DNA of 64,000 nt from positions 16,748 to 80,747 of the forward strand of contig CAZWXI010000004.1 in assembly GCA_964637845.1 (NCBI GenBank), written 5' to 3'. Position numbers and translations under genes: made by a program. Numbering within the stretch: the first letter of the stretch is position 1; each line of letters starts with the position of its first letter. Shown piece after piece: positions 17,422 through 26,677 of this stretch. The notes beneath the pieces were generated by a model, which ran no database searches, was not told where the DNA came from, and saw nothing but the letters and a program-made list of their open reading frames with translations. Origin of the DNA: PGYU01 sp964637845 (lineage in GTDB: Bacteria; Bacteroidota; Ignavibacteria; Kapaibacteriales; UBA2268).

Positions 17422-19476
17422 TCAAGCGTTCTTGACGCTCTCGACAGTTTTATAATTCTTTAACCTATTGATGAATTTTGTAAGTTGGTTCACATCGTTG
17501 ACTTCGACTTCAAGTAACAAACCTGTTGTTACTGATCTGTTGGTGATGCGAGAAGTATTCATAATTCTGATTTTACATTCATCTGCTTCGTCAACAATCA
17601 CGGATAATAATGATGAATATGATTCGCCGAAAACACGCAATCTAGCTACCTGATAGGATTCCCCGCTTGCCCACTCAGCTTTTTTGAAATTATTCTCTTC
17701 GAGCGTCTGAGTTTTCAAGTATTGGCAATTAGCCGAATGAATCTTCAGTTCTGATTTCTTTGTAATGTATGCAACGATAGGCTCGCCCTTAATTGGATTG
17801 CAACACTTAGCCAAAACTGTCTGAATGCCATCCATATTCTCGACTTTTATGCGCGGGTGCAAATCATCGAAATGAGTATGGCGCCGCTTTTTATCAATAT
17901 CCTCTTTTTTTCTAAAGGCATCAGGAAAAATCTTTTTCAACGTGAACAACGAACACTTAGCTGAACCGTTAGCTATTGCATAATAAAATTCTTCGGAGGA
18001 TTTGAAGCCTAATTTGTTGATGCCGTTTTTGAATTTTTGTTCTTCGTCAAAACCTTTCAGTTTCTTCTGGTACTTGCTTTTAAGTTTTTCCCAAGTTGCT
18101 TTTCCTTCCGCTGTAAATATTTCTTGCTCATTTTTCTTGAACCAACGTAGAATTTTTGAGCGAGCACGGTTAGTTTTAACTATTTTTAACCAATCTCGAG
18201 ACGGAGTGGCACTTTTCGAGCTTATTATATCAACGACGTCGCCGGATTTTAATTCTGTATTTAATTTAACGAATTTGCCGTTTACTCGGGCCCCCGTAGT
18301 GCGATAACCCAAATCCGTATGTACAGCAAATGAATAGTCAAGTGGTGTAGAACCTTCCGGAAGCGAAAATATTTCTCCCTTGGGTGTCAATACGTTAATA
18401 TAATCCCTTTTCATCTCGGCTTTCAGCCTGTCGAACACCTCATAAGGGTTATCAAAATATTCTTCATTTTCGAGAAATTCACGCAGTCTGACAATCCAAT
18501 TCTGCTTGTTAACTTGGCTTCCTTGCTTATATGCCCAGTGTGCTGATGAGCCGTATTCAGCTTCTTGATGCATTTCGCCGGTACGAATTTGAATCTCGAA
18601 TTTATCTCCGTTCCGAGTCACGATTGTAGTTTGAATAGAACGGTAGCCGTTCGCCTTTGGGAACGAAATCCAGTCTCTGAATCGCCCGTCAATCGGTATC
18701 CAATTGCTATGGACAGCCCCAAGCGTTAAGTAACAATGCTCAACACTATCAGTTATTACTCTCAATGCAAGTAAATCATAAATCTTGTCAAGCGATATCC
18801 GCTGCTTTTTTAATTTACGGTATATACTGTATGGGCGTTTAACTCTCGCTTGATACTTTGCCGTTACTGAATATTTCGTAAGAACTTTGGATAAATCGTA
18901 TCGCATTACGTTTAGCTTTGCATTAAATACATTTCGTTTTGCTTCAATCATTTTATTCAAATAATTAAAATCGTCGGGAAAAAGATTCCTGAATGCAATA
19001 TCTTCCATTTCGGTATAAAATTTCCGAATTCCGAGCTGCTGCGCAATGGGTGAATATAAGTACAGCGCCTCTTCGGATAGTTTAAGTATATCTTCCGAAC
19101 CCGCTTTGTCGGCAAATTTCAGATTAGCAAGGCGTTCAGCCAATTTTATAAAAATCATTTCGATGTCATCGGTGATTTCGATAAAGTGCTGCCTAAGAAT
19201 AGCAATCTTCTTTGCTGTTTCGGGAAATTGCACCTTGCCGATGCGCTGGAGTAGCTCAATACTACTGAGAACTTTTGTACCGAAAGTATCCGCTATAGCT
19301 TTCCTGACGTTACCGTCACTTATATCCGCACCCATGAGATATGCTGTCGCTATTGCTTGCTCACCTAATTTTAATAGTTTGACTTCGTCGGCAACCGCTC
19401 GTGCCCTTCCAATCTCAAAATTTCGAGACAATTTGCCCGCAAAAGAGTTTAAACTATCATCAGTAACTGTAATCAT
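17422..19476 (-). CDS. RelA/SpoT-type (p)ppGpp synthetase with degenerate HD domain
   Basis: This 684-residue stringent-response enzyme has the full long-RSH layout. An HD-like helical domain spans about 1-150, the synthetase about 190-330, TGS about 355-430, then a helical part, a conserved-Cys domain (AKCCNPIKGEPIV near 575) and a C-terminal ACT domain. The synthetase keeps YSIYRKL, YDLLALRVI, GRFRDWISFPKANGYRS and EIQIRTGEMHQEAEYG...HWAY, so ppGpp synthesis looks intact. The hydrolase site is lost: the HD pair of Rel enzymes is Met-Gly here (residues 48-49), the preceding His is absent, and KLADRLHN is KLAERLAN (111-118). It is therefore probably a synthesis-only, RelA-like enzyme acting on ribosomes. 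I avoid the symbol relA because orthology cannot be tested here. Confidence 0.92.
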   Translation of the reverse strand: MITVTDDSLNSFAGKLSRNFEIGRARAVADEVKLLKLGEQAIATAYLMGADISDGNVRKAIADTFGTKVLSSIELLQRIGKVQFPETAKKIAILRQHFIEITDDIEMIFIKLAERLANLKFADKAGSEDILKLSEEALYLYSPIAQQLGIRKFYTEMEDIAFRNLFPDDFNYLNKMIEAKRNVFNAKLNVMRYDLSKVLTKYSVTAKYQARVKRPYSIYRKLKKQRISLDKIYDLLALRVITDSVEHCYLTLGAVHSNWIPIDGRFRDWISFPKANGYRSIQTTIVTRNGDKFEIQIRTGEMHQEAEYGSSAHWAYKQGSQVNKQNWIVRLREFLENEEYFDNPYEVFDRLKAEMKRDYINVLTPKGEIFSLPEGSTPLDYSFAVHTDLGYRTTGARVNGKFVKLNTELKSGDVVDIISSKSATPSRDWLKIVKTNRARSKILRWFKKNEQEIFTAEGKATWEKLKSKYQKKLKGFDEEQKFKNGINKLGFKSSEEFYYAIANGSAKCSLFTLKKIFPDAFRKKEDIDKKRRHTHFDDLHPRIKVENMDGIQTVLAKCCNPIKGEPIVAYITKKSELKIHSANCQYLKTQTLEENNFKKAEWASGESYQVARLRVFGESYSSLLSVIVDEADECKIRIMNTSRITNRSVTTGLLLEVEVNDVNQLTKFINRLKNYKTVESVKNA

Positions 19477-19549
19477 GTATTAGTCTATTTTAAAACATAA
19501 TTTCGTAATTGATGTAATAATATTTTTTAATTTTTCAATATATTATGCG

Positions 19550-19557
19550 TATTTTTG
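19550..19557 (+). promoter_or_regulatory. Bacteroidota-type -7 element (TATTTTTG) before rpmG
   Basis: TATTTTTG fits the Bacteroidota -7 consensus TAnnTTTG and lies 37 bp before the rpmG start. The expected TTTG-type -33 element is only a T-run here, so the assignment is tentative. Confidence 0.4.
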
Positions 19558-19593
19558 TAGCTATAGAAAAGTAAACGACTAAAGGAAAGTATA

Positions 19594-19773
19594 ATGGCAA
19601 AGAAAGAGCAGAGAATCGTAATAACGGTGGAATGTACGGAAGCTAAAGCCGCCGGTGTTCCCACTTCACGCTATTCTACAACTAAGAACAAGCAAAACAC
19701 ACCGCAGCGTTTGGAAATCAAAAAGTATAATCCTTTCATGAAACGCCATACGCTTCACAAAGAAATTAAATAA
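19594..19773 (+). CDS. rpmG: 50S ribosomal protein bL33
   Basis: The protein is 59 residues long and belongs to the large ribosomal subunit near the E site. The sequence begins MAKKEQRIVITVECTEAK and ends KKYNPFMKRHTLHKEIK, with the SRYSTTKNKQNTPQRLEIKKYNP core of bL33. It lacks the paired Cys-x-x-Cys zinc ligands (one Cys only), so it is a zinc-independent C-minus form. A purine-rich site (AAAGGAAAG) sits 5 bp before the ATG. It stands alone on the plus strand between two minus-strand genes, with a candidate promoter before it and a bidirectional hairpin after it. Confidence 0.95.
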   Translation: MAKKEQRIVITVECTEAKAAGVPTSRYSTTKNKQNTPQRLEIKKYNPFMKRHTLHKEIK

Positions 19774-19797
19774 TTACGTTTCAACAATCTTTTTAAT

Positions 19798-19837
19798 AAA
19801 AAACTAACATTCCTTCGAGAGCTATGTTCAGTTTTTT
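19798..19837. terminator. Bidirectional terminator between rpmG and the YfhO-like gene
   Basis: AAAAAACT-a-ACAT (19798-19810) pairs with ATGT-tc-AGTTTTTT (19824-19837). The A6/T6 ends supply a U-tract on both strands, fitting the convergent genes on either side. Confidence 0.55.
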
Positions 19838-19843
19838 ATTATT

Positions 19844-22378
19844 TTAATTCGCTATTTCATCGCTCGGCTTTAGGGTTTGTCTTTCCCTGTAATTCAAGAA
19901 CAAACCGACAGCTAAGGCAAGAACTATCAAAATATTGGATAACATTGAATACATTTTTCCGCTTTCAAATGCCGGAGATTCAAGTCTAAATTCAAGTTCA
20001 TGCTCGCCCTGTGGAACTACAACAGCTCTGAATGCGTAGTTTGTCTTGTAAATCGGGAGTTCTCGCTCACCAATAAAGGCCTTCCAGTACGGATAATATA
20101 CTTCGCTCAGGAATAGGAGATTATCGCCCGTTGCTTTTACTTTCAATTTAAGCATATTATTTTTTCGTCCGATGATTTCTGCCTTTGCATCTTCTTCGGG
20201 CTTATCAAATGTAATATTCGGCGATTCCTCCATGAAAGCGACTTCTCGTGGGTCAAATTCACCTTGCTTGAGTTTGGCGAGAATATCCATCGGTTTAAGT
20301 ATAGCTACTGAATCAACGAAAAATGCCCTCGGCAGCATATTGGGATTAAAATAAACATACCATCCCGTTTGCTTTGATTGAAAGGCAGCTTCAATTTGTC
20401 CGTAAGGACTTGACGTGACTAAATACTTTACATTCATCAAACTCCATAGAAAGGGGTTTGTAACCTGATTCGTTGAGCCTTGGTCTGCTACGTCAAGTAA
20501 ATCTTGATAAACTCTAAGTTTTGCGGGGTGATAACCACCAACATTCTCAAGTCTGAAATACGCCGGCAAATTGGGCGAAATATTCGCCATAGCAAAATCG
20601 GCAATTCTAAAAGTTCCGAGGTCTTGTTTCAAAAAATCTATAACATCCGTCGTTCTCAGGGCTTCAGCCACTTGGTCTGTCTTTGAAATTTCGAGTGGGC
20701 GCCAACCGACTCGCCATAAATCTATGAACAACAATAAAACTATGCTCGAGAAATAAAAATTAGATTTCAATTTTCCTGTAATGAAGAATAAAGTCATAGC
20801 CGCAAAGATTGCATAGATAAATCCGTTAGTTAGCCAATCTCCAATCATTGCGTTCCATACGAAATCTTGTAAATCATGGATTTGACCCGCAACGCTTTTA
20901 AATGTCTGATTGCCCGAATTGAGCATCGCATTAAAATAAAATGACTTCATCGCCGCAGCGAAAAATAATCCGAGAAGCAGGAAAGCAGACGCAGAAATCA
21001 ATATATAGTTGAGAATTTTTTTCCCCATAGGGGTCATTGCATTTCGATAACTCAAAAGTCCAGTCAATCCGTATCCTGCTAAAATCGGAAATGCGAATTG
21101 CATAATCGCTAGTGCCATGCTCGGGGCCCTGAATTTATTAAAACTCGGAAAATTATAAAAAAACAAATCAAATAAAATCGGCATATTATTCCCGAAAGAC
21201 AAAATTAGAACGAACAACGAAATCACCATTAGCGATTGCACGAAGGCATCTTTTAGATAAATAATGAACCCGGCGATTGCTAAAAATATAACCATAATAC
21301 CCATATAGGGGGCGACATCTTCAAAAACCTTCTGCCCCCAATATGTTGGAATTTTAAGTTCTTGTCCACCCGTTGCAGTACCTTTATAAGGCAATTTACC
21401 GAAACCGTAATAATTCGGTACAAAAAATGTAATAATTTCTTGCGGTGAGAATGACCACATTGTGGCATATTCGTAAGTATTGCCTCCGTGGTCTGCCGAA
21501 GCAAGCCCTTCGGTCTGTGTTATTGGTGCCGCTCCGCGTGTTGAATGCGGAGTATATTCATTTATGGATAAATATCTGTCGGAAGACATCAGAAAAGCAA
21601 ATCCACCCGCAATTACAAGTACTCCGAGCAGTTTAACCATACCGATAGGCTCGCGTTTTGTGACAAAACGACTGACTAGTTCAAAAAGCACATAGACACC
21701 AATAGCAAGGGCACTATAGAATATCATCTGTACGTGAGTTGATTCAAACAACAGATGGATTGCTATAATCAATAACGAAGCATATAAAATTGAAAATCTT
21801 TCGCGAACTTTTTCCATTAGCATAAATATGTAGGGCAGAACGGCTATTGTTATCGGCTTGGTGTTATGCCCTATCATTATCCAATGGATAATACCCGTCG
21901 AATAGACTGCGGCAACAGCCGTAAAAAATGCAATTACGGGAATATGCTTCTTCGAACGCATCAAAAGATAAATGCCGATGCCGAAAATGATGTAAAATTG
22001 CATAACGCGAACCGAGTCATTTTGGAAAATATCGCCCATTACTCGCGTATAACCGAAAAAAAATGATGAAGTGATGTCCCAAAATCTGTCGCCTGTCAGC
22101 AAAAAAGAAGCAAATCCAGGCATCCCCGAGAAAATATAAGGTACCCACATCGGGAAGTCATCATCTTTCGATGCTTCGTTCAAATAATTTCGGAAACTAA
22201 TAGACGCAAAATTATCCGAAGCCGCTATTTCGTGACTGGTAACAACGCCCCAGAAGAATATAAATACAGATAAAATCAACAACCCTGGGAATACATAATC
22301 TTGATATTTTTCAGATACCAGAGAAAAATTATCATTTATGAATGTCTTAGTGGTTTTCTTTGTTATCTTTTTCGCCAT
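19844..22378 (-). CDS. YfhO-like polytopic membrane protein
   Basis: This 844-residue inner-membrane protein has a short cytoplasmic N-terminus (Lys/Thr-rich) and about twelve hydrophobic helices. A large extracytoplasmic C-terminal beta-rich domain (about 610-800) is followed by one last helix (about 808-828). The plan fits the YfhO family (PF09586), relatives of GT-C-type glycosyltransferases; the loop after the first helix contains the usual DFPMWVPYIFSGMPGFAS segment. In Firmicutes YfhO is implicated in glycosylating lipoteichoic acid, but in this phylum the substrate is unknown. It ends close to the rpmG terminator. The 173 bp upstream, shared with a divergent small gene, is AT-rich. Confidence 0.8.
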   Translation of the reverse strand: MAKKITKKTTKTFINDNFSLVSEKYQDYVFPGLLILSVFIFFWGVVTSHEIAASDNFASISFRNYLNEASKDDDFPMWVPYIFSGMPGFASFLLTGDRFWDITSSFFFGYTRVMGDIFQNDSVRVMQFYIIFGIGIYLLMRSKKHIPVIAFFTAVAAVYSTGIIHWIMIGHNTKPITIAVLPYIFMLMEKVRERFSILYASLLIIAIHLLFESTHVQMIFYSALAIGVYVLFELVSRFVTKREPIGMVKLLGVLVIAGGFAFLMSSDRYLSINEYTPHSTRGAAPITQTEGLASADHGGNTYEYATMWSFSPQEIITFFVPNYYGFGKLPYKGTATGGQELKIPTYWGQKVFEDVAPYMGIMVIFLAIAGFIIYLKDAFVQSLMVISLFVLILSFGNNMPILFDLFFYNFPSFNKFRAPSMALAIMQFAFPILAGYGLTGLLSYRNAMTPMGKKILNYILISASAFLLLGLFFAAAMKSFYFNAMLNSGNQTFKSVAGQIHDLQDFVWNAMIGDWLTNGFIYAIFAAMTLFFITGKLKSNFYFSSIVLLLFIDLWRVGWRPLEISKTDQVAEALRTTDVIDFLKQDLGTFRIADFAMANISPNLPAYFRLENVGGYHPAKLRVYQDLLDVADQGSTNQVTNPFLWSLMNVKYLVTSSPYGQIEAAFQSKQTGWYVYFNPNMLPRAFFVDSVAILKPMDILAKLKQGEFDPREVAFMEESPNITFDKPEEDAKAEIIGRKNNMLKLKVKATGDNLLFLSEVYYPYWKAFIGERELPIYKTNYAFRAVVVPQGEHELEFRLESPAFESGKMYSMLSNILIVLALAVGLFLNYRERQTLKPSDEIAN

Positions 22379-22551
22379 TTTTGCCTCATAATAAAAAGAA
22401 TTTTGATTATCTTACTATTTCGTTATTCAAATTTAATAAATCACCACGAATAGTTTTAATTATACTAGAAAAAATCTTTTTTCATCACAAATTGTATAAT
22501 AAAATCGTTTAAGTATATGTCTATTAAATTTTATTATTTTTCAGGTGAAAA

Positions 22552-22914
22552 ATGTATTTAATTACAATTGGATTAGGTGCGATTTTAGTATTGCTCGGTT
22601 TGGGTGCATATGTCGGAAGTTCGGCACAAAGCATCACAGCGTTAATTCCCGCCTTTATAGGATTACCGATATTGATTCTCGGATTAATTGCCAAAAATGA
22701 AAAAAATCGTAAAGTGGCCATACATATATCTGTATTTCTTGCTCTTCTCGGCTTTATGGGGACTGTCCCGGGACTTATAAAATTATTTAGCCACCTTGGT
22801 GGAACTGCAATTGAGAGGTTGCAAGCGGTATATGTTCAATCCGTAATGGCTGTATTGTGCCTGATATACTTGATATTTGCGGTTAAATCATTTATTGATG
22901 CCCGACGCAAGTAA
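22552..22914 (+). CDS. Small four-helix membrane protein, unknown function
   Basis: This 120-residue hydrophobic protein has four likely membrane segments (about 2-22, 28-46, 56-78 and 93-113). Short charged loops (KNEKNRK near 48-54) and a basic C-terminus (DARRK) suggest both ends are cytoplasmic. I do not recognise a named family. An AGGTGA ribosome binding site lies 5 bp before the ATG. It ends 7 bp before the stop of the convergent histidine kinase gene. Confidence 0.7.
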   Translation: MYLITIGLGAILVLLGLGAYVGSSAQSITALIPAFIGLPILILGLIAKNEKNRKVAIHISVFLALLGFMGTVPGLIKLFSHLGGTAIERLQAVYVQSVMAVLCLIYLIFAVKSFIDARRK

Positions 22915-22921
22915 TTCATTC

Positions 22922-24535
22922 TTATTGATGGGTTATGGTGGGTAGGCATAAGGTAACATCTGTGCCTTTGCCGGTTTGGCTTTTGATTTGCAAATCGCCA
23001 TCGTTTAACATCGCAAACTCTTTACACAAGAATAATCCCAAACCAGAACCGTGCTCACCGCCGGTACCTAATCTTTTGATTTTGTTAGTTAAATTGAAAA
23101 TAGAATTCAGCATTTCACGCGTCATACCTATTCCTGTGTCTTTCACGTTTACACAAATCATATCGGTTTGGCGCAAACAATTTAAAAAGATTTGCCCGCC
23201 TCTTTCCGTAAATTTAATCGCATTACTTATTAAATTCCGGATAATAGTTTTTATCATATCAATGTCAGCAAACACAAATACTTCACAATTGAACCCGGAC
23301 ACAATTTGAATTTCTTTTTGATGAGCTGATTCGCGAAGCAAATGTATTACATCTTCGACGACTAAACTTAAATTAAATGAAGTTTTCGAAACTTGTAGCC
23401 TTTTAGTTTGGGACATTGACCAATGTAACAAATTCTCGAGTAGATTTAGTAACTCTCGCGTGGAATTTTTTAGCGAGCAAGATAATTCTCTGATTTCATC
23501 AATCGAAAATGAATCGAAATCATCTGCCAGCATCCTCTGCATCTGCATGATCCCGGTTAGCGGACTTCGCAAATCATGCGCTATTATGTTGAAGAACTTG
23601 TCCTTGTCCGAGTTCATCAACTCGAGTTCTTGTTTGGTTTTCTCTTTTTCTTCTTCGGACTTTTTTCTTTCTGTAATATCCGCATATATTCCTATGGCTG
23701 ATTTTACCCCATTATAATCAAAACATTTTATCGAACGTTCATTAATCCAAATGTATTCTCCCTTCGGATGAAGCCAACGATACTCAACGATATAAGGTAT
23801 TTCATTGTCAAAAAGCTCGTTAAATCTCTGTAATATCCATTCTTTATCTTCAGGATGAATTCGCTCAAACCATATTTCTCGGCTTTTTGCAATAATATCC
23901 TCAGGTCTAAATCCGGTTATCGACTGTATGTTAGGGCTGACAAAATGTGTATTATAGTTTTGGTCAAGCATCCATGTTGCATCAGGTATGCTTTCAATTA
24001 AACTTCTATAGCATTTTTCGCTATCGGCGAGGTCATCTATAATTTTTTGATTTTCTGCTTTCAATTTTAACTTTTCACTTATATCAACTGCTATTCCAAC
24101 TGCAAATTCCATCCCTTCATTAAGTAACTGGATCCTGTTGAACGTCAAATCGCACCAAACAGTATGACCATCTTTGTGTATATACGGCTTGTCGTAACGA
24201 TATGTATATATTCCACGCTTATTCAAATCTGCAAAGAGTTTAAACTCGCTCTCGAAAATCTCCACCGATGACAATTCATTTACCTTTTTTGCCATCAATT
24301 CTTCTTTTGTATAGCCCAACAAATCGCAGAATGCTTGATTGACATCAATAAATGAATAATCATATATATCGCAAATTGCTATTCCTGCCGGTGCGTTGAT
24401 GAAAATGCTTTTGAAGAAAGAGTCAAATTCGACCATGTTGCTAAATATTCGCTTGGCTCTGTTGTCAAACAGATTTTGCATGTAATTTAGCTTCGATTTT
24501 TTCGAAGTATATCCCGATTCTTCAATTTTGTTCAT
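22922..24535 (-). CDS. Soluble PAS-PAS sensor histidine kinase
   Basis: This two-component kinase of about 537 residues has no membrane helix, so it senses a cytoplasmic signal. PAS domain 1 covers about 35-155 (NAPAGIAICD, GYTKEEL) and PAS 2 about 175-290 (HFVSPNIQSITGFRPED, then a PAC segment). A short coiled coil leads to the HisKA box FFNIIAHDLRSPLTGI with the phosphorylated His, then HATPase_c with LISNAIKFTERG (N box), VKDTGIGM (G1) and GSGLGLFLCKEF (G2). No response regulator is adjacent, so it is an orphan. The frame opens at a GTG at 24547; the ATG at 24535 is preferred, without a strong ribosome binding site. It lies 68 bp downstream of lptB on the same strand. Confidence 0.9.
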   Translation of the reverse strand: MNKIEESGYTSKKSKLNYMQNLFDNRAKRIFSNMVEFDSFFKSIFINAPAGIAICDIYDYSFIDVNQAFCDLLGYTKEELMAKKVNELSSVEIFESEFKLFADLNKRGIYTYRYDKPYIHKDGHTVWCDLTFNRIQLLNEGMEFAVGIAVDISEKLKLKAENQKIIDDLADSEKCYRSLIESIPDATWMLDQNYNTHFVSPNIQSITGFRPEDIIAKSREIWFERIHPEDKEWILQRFNELFDNEIPYIVEYRWLHPKGEYIWINERSIKCFDYNGVKSAIGIYADITERKKSEEEKEKTKQELELMNSDKDKFFNIIAHDLRSPLTGIMQMQRMLADDFDSFSIDEIRELSCSLKNSTRELLNLLENLLHWSMSQTKRLQVSKTSFNLSLVVEDVIHLLRESAHQKEIQIVSGFNCEVFVFADIDMIKTIIRNLISNAIKFTERGGQIFLNCLRQTDMICVNVKDTGIGMTREMLNSIFNLTNKIKRLGTGGEHGSGLGLFLCKEFAMLNDGDLQIKSQTGKGTDVTLCLPTITHQ

Positions 24536-24603
24536 AACAATTTGCACAATGTGCGTATTTTATTGTTAAAGTAATAACAAAAAATTTAAAATGCAAATTA
24601 TTT

Positions 24604-25356
24604 CTATGGATTCGTATATCTTTCGAGTGTGAAAGTTTCGCCAAGATACATTTTACGAACTTCGGGGTTATCTGCAATTTCCAGAGCAGTGCCTGATGTG
24701 AATATTTTTCCGTCAATCAAAATATATGCTCTATCAGTAATTGACAAGGTCTCGTGGACATTATGGTCAGTGATCAGAACTCCGATGTTTTGCTCTTTAA
24801 GTTTCGATACCATTTTCATAATGTCCTCAACTGCTATGGGGTCAATACCTGCAAAAGGCTCATCTAACAAGACAAACTTCGGTTCCGAAGCAAGTGTACG
24901 AGCTATCTCGCATCTACGACGTTCGCCTCCCGACAGCATATATCCACGGCTTTTTCTGATGTAGTTGATTCCAAATTCTTCAAGTAATCTTTCAAGTTTC
25001 TCCTTACGCTGTTTGGCTGAAAACCGCTGCATTTGTAGAATAGCTCTAATGTTATTCTCGACGGACATTTTGCGGAAAACTGAGGGTTCTTGCGGTAAGT
25101 AGCTAAGTCCAAGGCGTGAACGCCGATACATTGGCTTACCTGTAATGTCATCATCATTTAGGAATACGCTTCCCGCATTGGGTTTTATCATTCCCACAAT
25201 CATATAGAAAGTCGTTGTTTTTCCAGCACCATTTGGTCCGAGCAATCCAACAACTTCACCTTGACTGACACTCACCGAGACTTCATTAACGACGGTTCGC
25301 TTTTTATATCTTTTAACGAGGTTATAGGCACTGAGCGTGCTTATTTGTTCTTCCAC
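24604..25356 (-). CDS. lptB: LPS export ABC transporter ATP-binding protein
   Basis: LptB (250 aa) is the ATPase that, with LptFG, extracts lipopolysaccharide from the inner membrane. Motifs are GPNGAGKTTTFYM (Walker A), YLPQEPSVFRKMSVENN (Q-loop, strongly LptB-like), LSGGERRRCEIARTL (signature), FVLLDEPFAGIDPIA (Walker B/D-loop) and ITDHNVHETL (H-loop with the LptB-specific HNV). The start is a GTG that overlaps the TAG stop of htrA by one base (TAGTG), so lptB is likely translated by re-initiation from the protease gene. Length is the family norm. Confidence 0.95.
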   Translation of the reverse strand: MEEQISTLSAYNLVKRYKKRTVVNEVSVSVSQGEVVGLLGPNGAGKTTTFYMIVGMIKPNAGSVFLNDDDITGKPMYRRSRLGLSYLPQEPSVFRKMSVENNIRAILQMQRFSAKQRKEKLERLLEEFGINYIRKSRGYMLSGGERRRCEIARTLASEPKFVLLDEPFAGIDPIAVEDIMKMVSKLKEQNIGVLITDHNVHETLSITDRAYILIDGKIFTSGTALEIADNPEVRKMYLGETFTLERYTNP

Positions 25357-26561
25357 TATTTCCTTCCGGGCCTTGCTTCTAATTTAACGTTAATTGATAC
25401 TTCTTTTCCGTCTCGAAGAACCTTGAAATTCAGTATTTGCCCGGTCACGGCATCTCCTGTTATAATCAAGTAATCCTCGAGTCGTAAAATTTTGAAGCCG
25501 TCAATTTCGGATATTATATCACCGAGTTTGATTCCGGATTTTTCAGCGGGTGAACCATTAAGCATACCGAATACTACAACGCCTTCCTTGACTTTTGAGC
25601 CGATGTAGCGTGCTAATTGGTCATCCAATTCTCTTGGCTCAATACCTGTGTAATAATCCCTGTCTATCGTTTTGCCTGATTTTAAATATTCGACTATTGT
25701 TTTCACTCTGTCAATTGGTATCGAAAACCCAATCCCGATGCTACCCGCACCTTGGCGACTTTGAGCAGTAGTTTTGATGATAGTGTTCATACCAATGACT
25801 TCACCAAGCGAATTTACGAGTGGTCCGCCCGAATTACCCGAGCTAATAGCCGCATCAGTTTGTATCATATTACGATAAACTCTATTAAACGGCGAATCCT
25901 GATGCAGCAAATTGACATTATTGTTAGATACCACTCCAACAGTTACAGTTGGTTTAGCGTTTCTGTCGAATAAGCCAAACGGATTACCAAAAGCAATAAC
26001 CCATTCGCCGATGATTATATCCTGCGATGTCCCCAAATTAAGATACGGCAAATTATCGCCTCTGATTTTGAGTAGTGCAACATCGGTAACCATATCCGAA
26101 CCGATGATTTCAGCTTCATGCTTAGTTCCATCAGTCATAGTGACTATTATTTTCGATGCATTTCCCGCAACGTGATGGTTTGATAAAATATAACCATCAG
26201 GAGAAATTATGAATCCGGAACCGAGTCCTTGTACCTCATATTCGCGGACGCTTCTTCCGAAATCATTTCCGAAAAATCTTCTAAAAAATGGGTCATCAAG
26301 GAAAGGATTGCTATATACGACCTGCCGGACTTCGGTAACATTTATTCCCACAATAGCCGGACTACATTTTGCAACAGCTCCAGTGATTGCATTTCGCCGG
26401 GAGTTTGTTATTTCATTGTTAATTACATCAACATTTTCGGTACTTTCGGTATTTAATGCGATAGAAGTTCCATTTTTGGAGCCATCCTGTTCGCTCTCTG
26501 CCGAACAAGATTGAAAAGTTGATAAAATTATTATAAATGTTAAAAAAGCTAAATTTTTCAT
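25356..26561 (-). CDS. HtrA/DegP-type trypsin-like serine protease with one PDZ domain, lipoprotein
   Basis: This 401-residue envelope protease/chaperone has an N-terminal signal followed by FQSCSAES, giving a plausible lipidated Cys at about residue 19. The trypsin domain has the triad in LSNHHVAGN (His), DVALLKI (Asp) and SSGNSGGPLVN (Ser). One PDZ domain follows (about 300-395, starting near the YTGIEPRELDD segment); DegP has two, so this is the DegS/HtrA-like single-PDZ layout, but lipid-anchored. It probably degrades misfolded envelope proteins. Downstream lptB is coupled to it, linking envelope proteolysis with LPS export. Its promoter shares 116 bp with divergent priA. Confidence 0.92.
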   Translation of the reverse strand: MKNLAFLTFIIILSTFQSCSAESEQDGSKNGTSIALNTESTENVDVINNEITNSRRNAITGAVAKCSPAIVGINVTEVRQVVYSNPFLDDPFFRRFFGNDFGRSVREYEVQGLGSGFIISPDGYILSNHHVAGNASKIIVTMTDGTKHEAEIIGSDMVTDVALLKIRGDNLPYLNLGTSQDIIIGEWVIAFGNPFGLFDRNAKPTVTVGVVSNNNVNLLHQDSPFNRVYRNMIQTDAAISSGNSGGPLVNSLGEVIGMNTIIKTTAQSRQGAGSIGIGFSIPIDRVKTIVEYLKSGKTIDRDYYTGIEPRELDDQLARYIGSKVKEGVVVFGMLNGSPAEKSGIKLGDIISEIDGFKILRLEDYLIITGDAVTGQILNFKVLRDGKEVSINVKLEARPGRK

Positions 26562-26677
26562 ATTATTACTTTTGTGAATAATTTCATAAATTTGTTAAAT
26601 TATGTCAAAGCTATTTGTACAAAATATTCTTTCTTTACGATTTTTTTCATGATAAATTTTAGACGAAGTAAACTACG

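Noticed and set aside
26587..26594. TAAATTTG as priA promoter
   Set aside because: A single -7-like match in an AT-rich divergent gap without a partner element; too weak to list.
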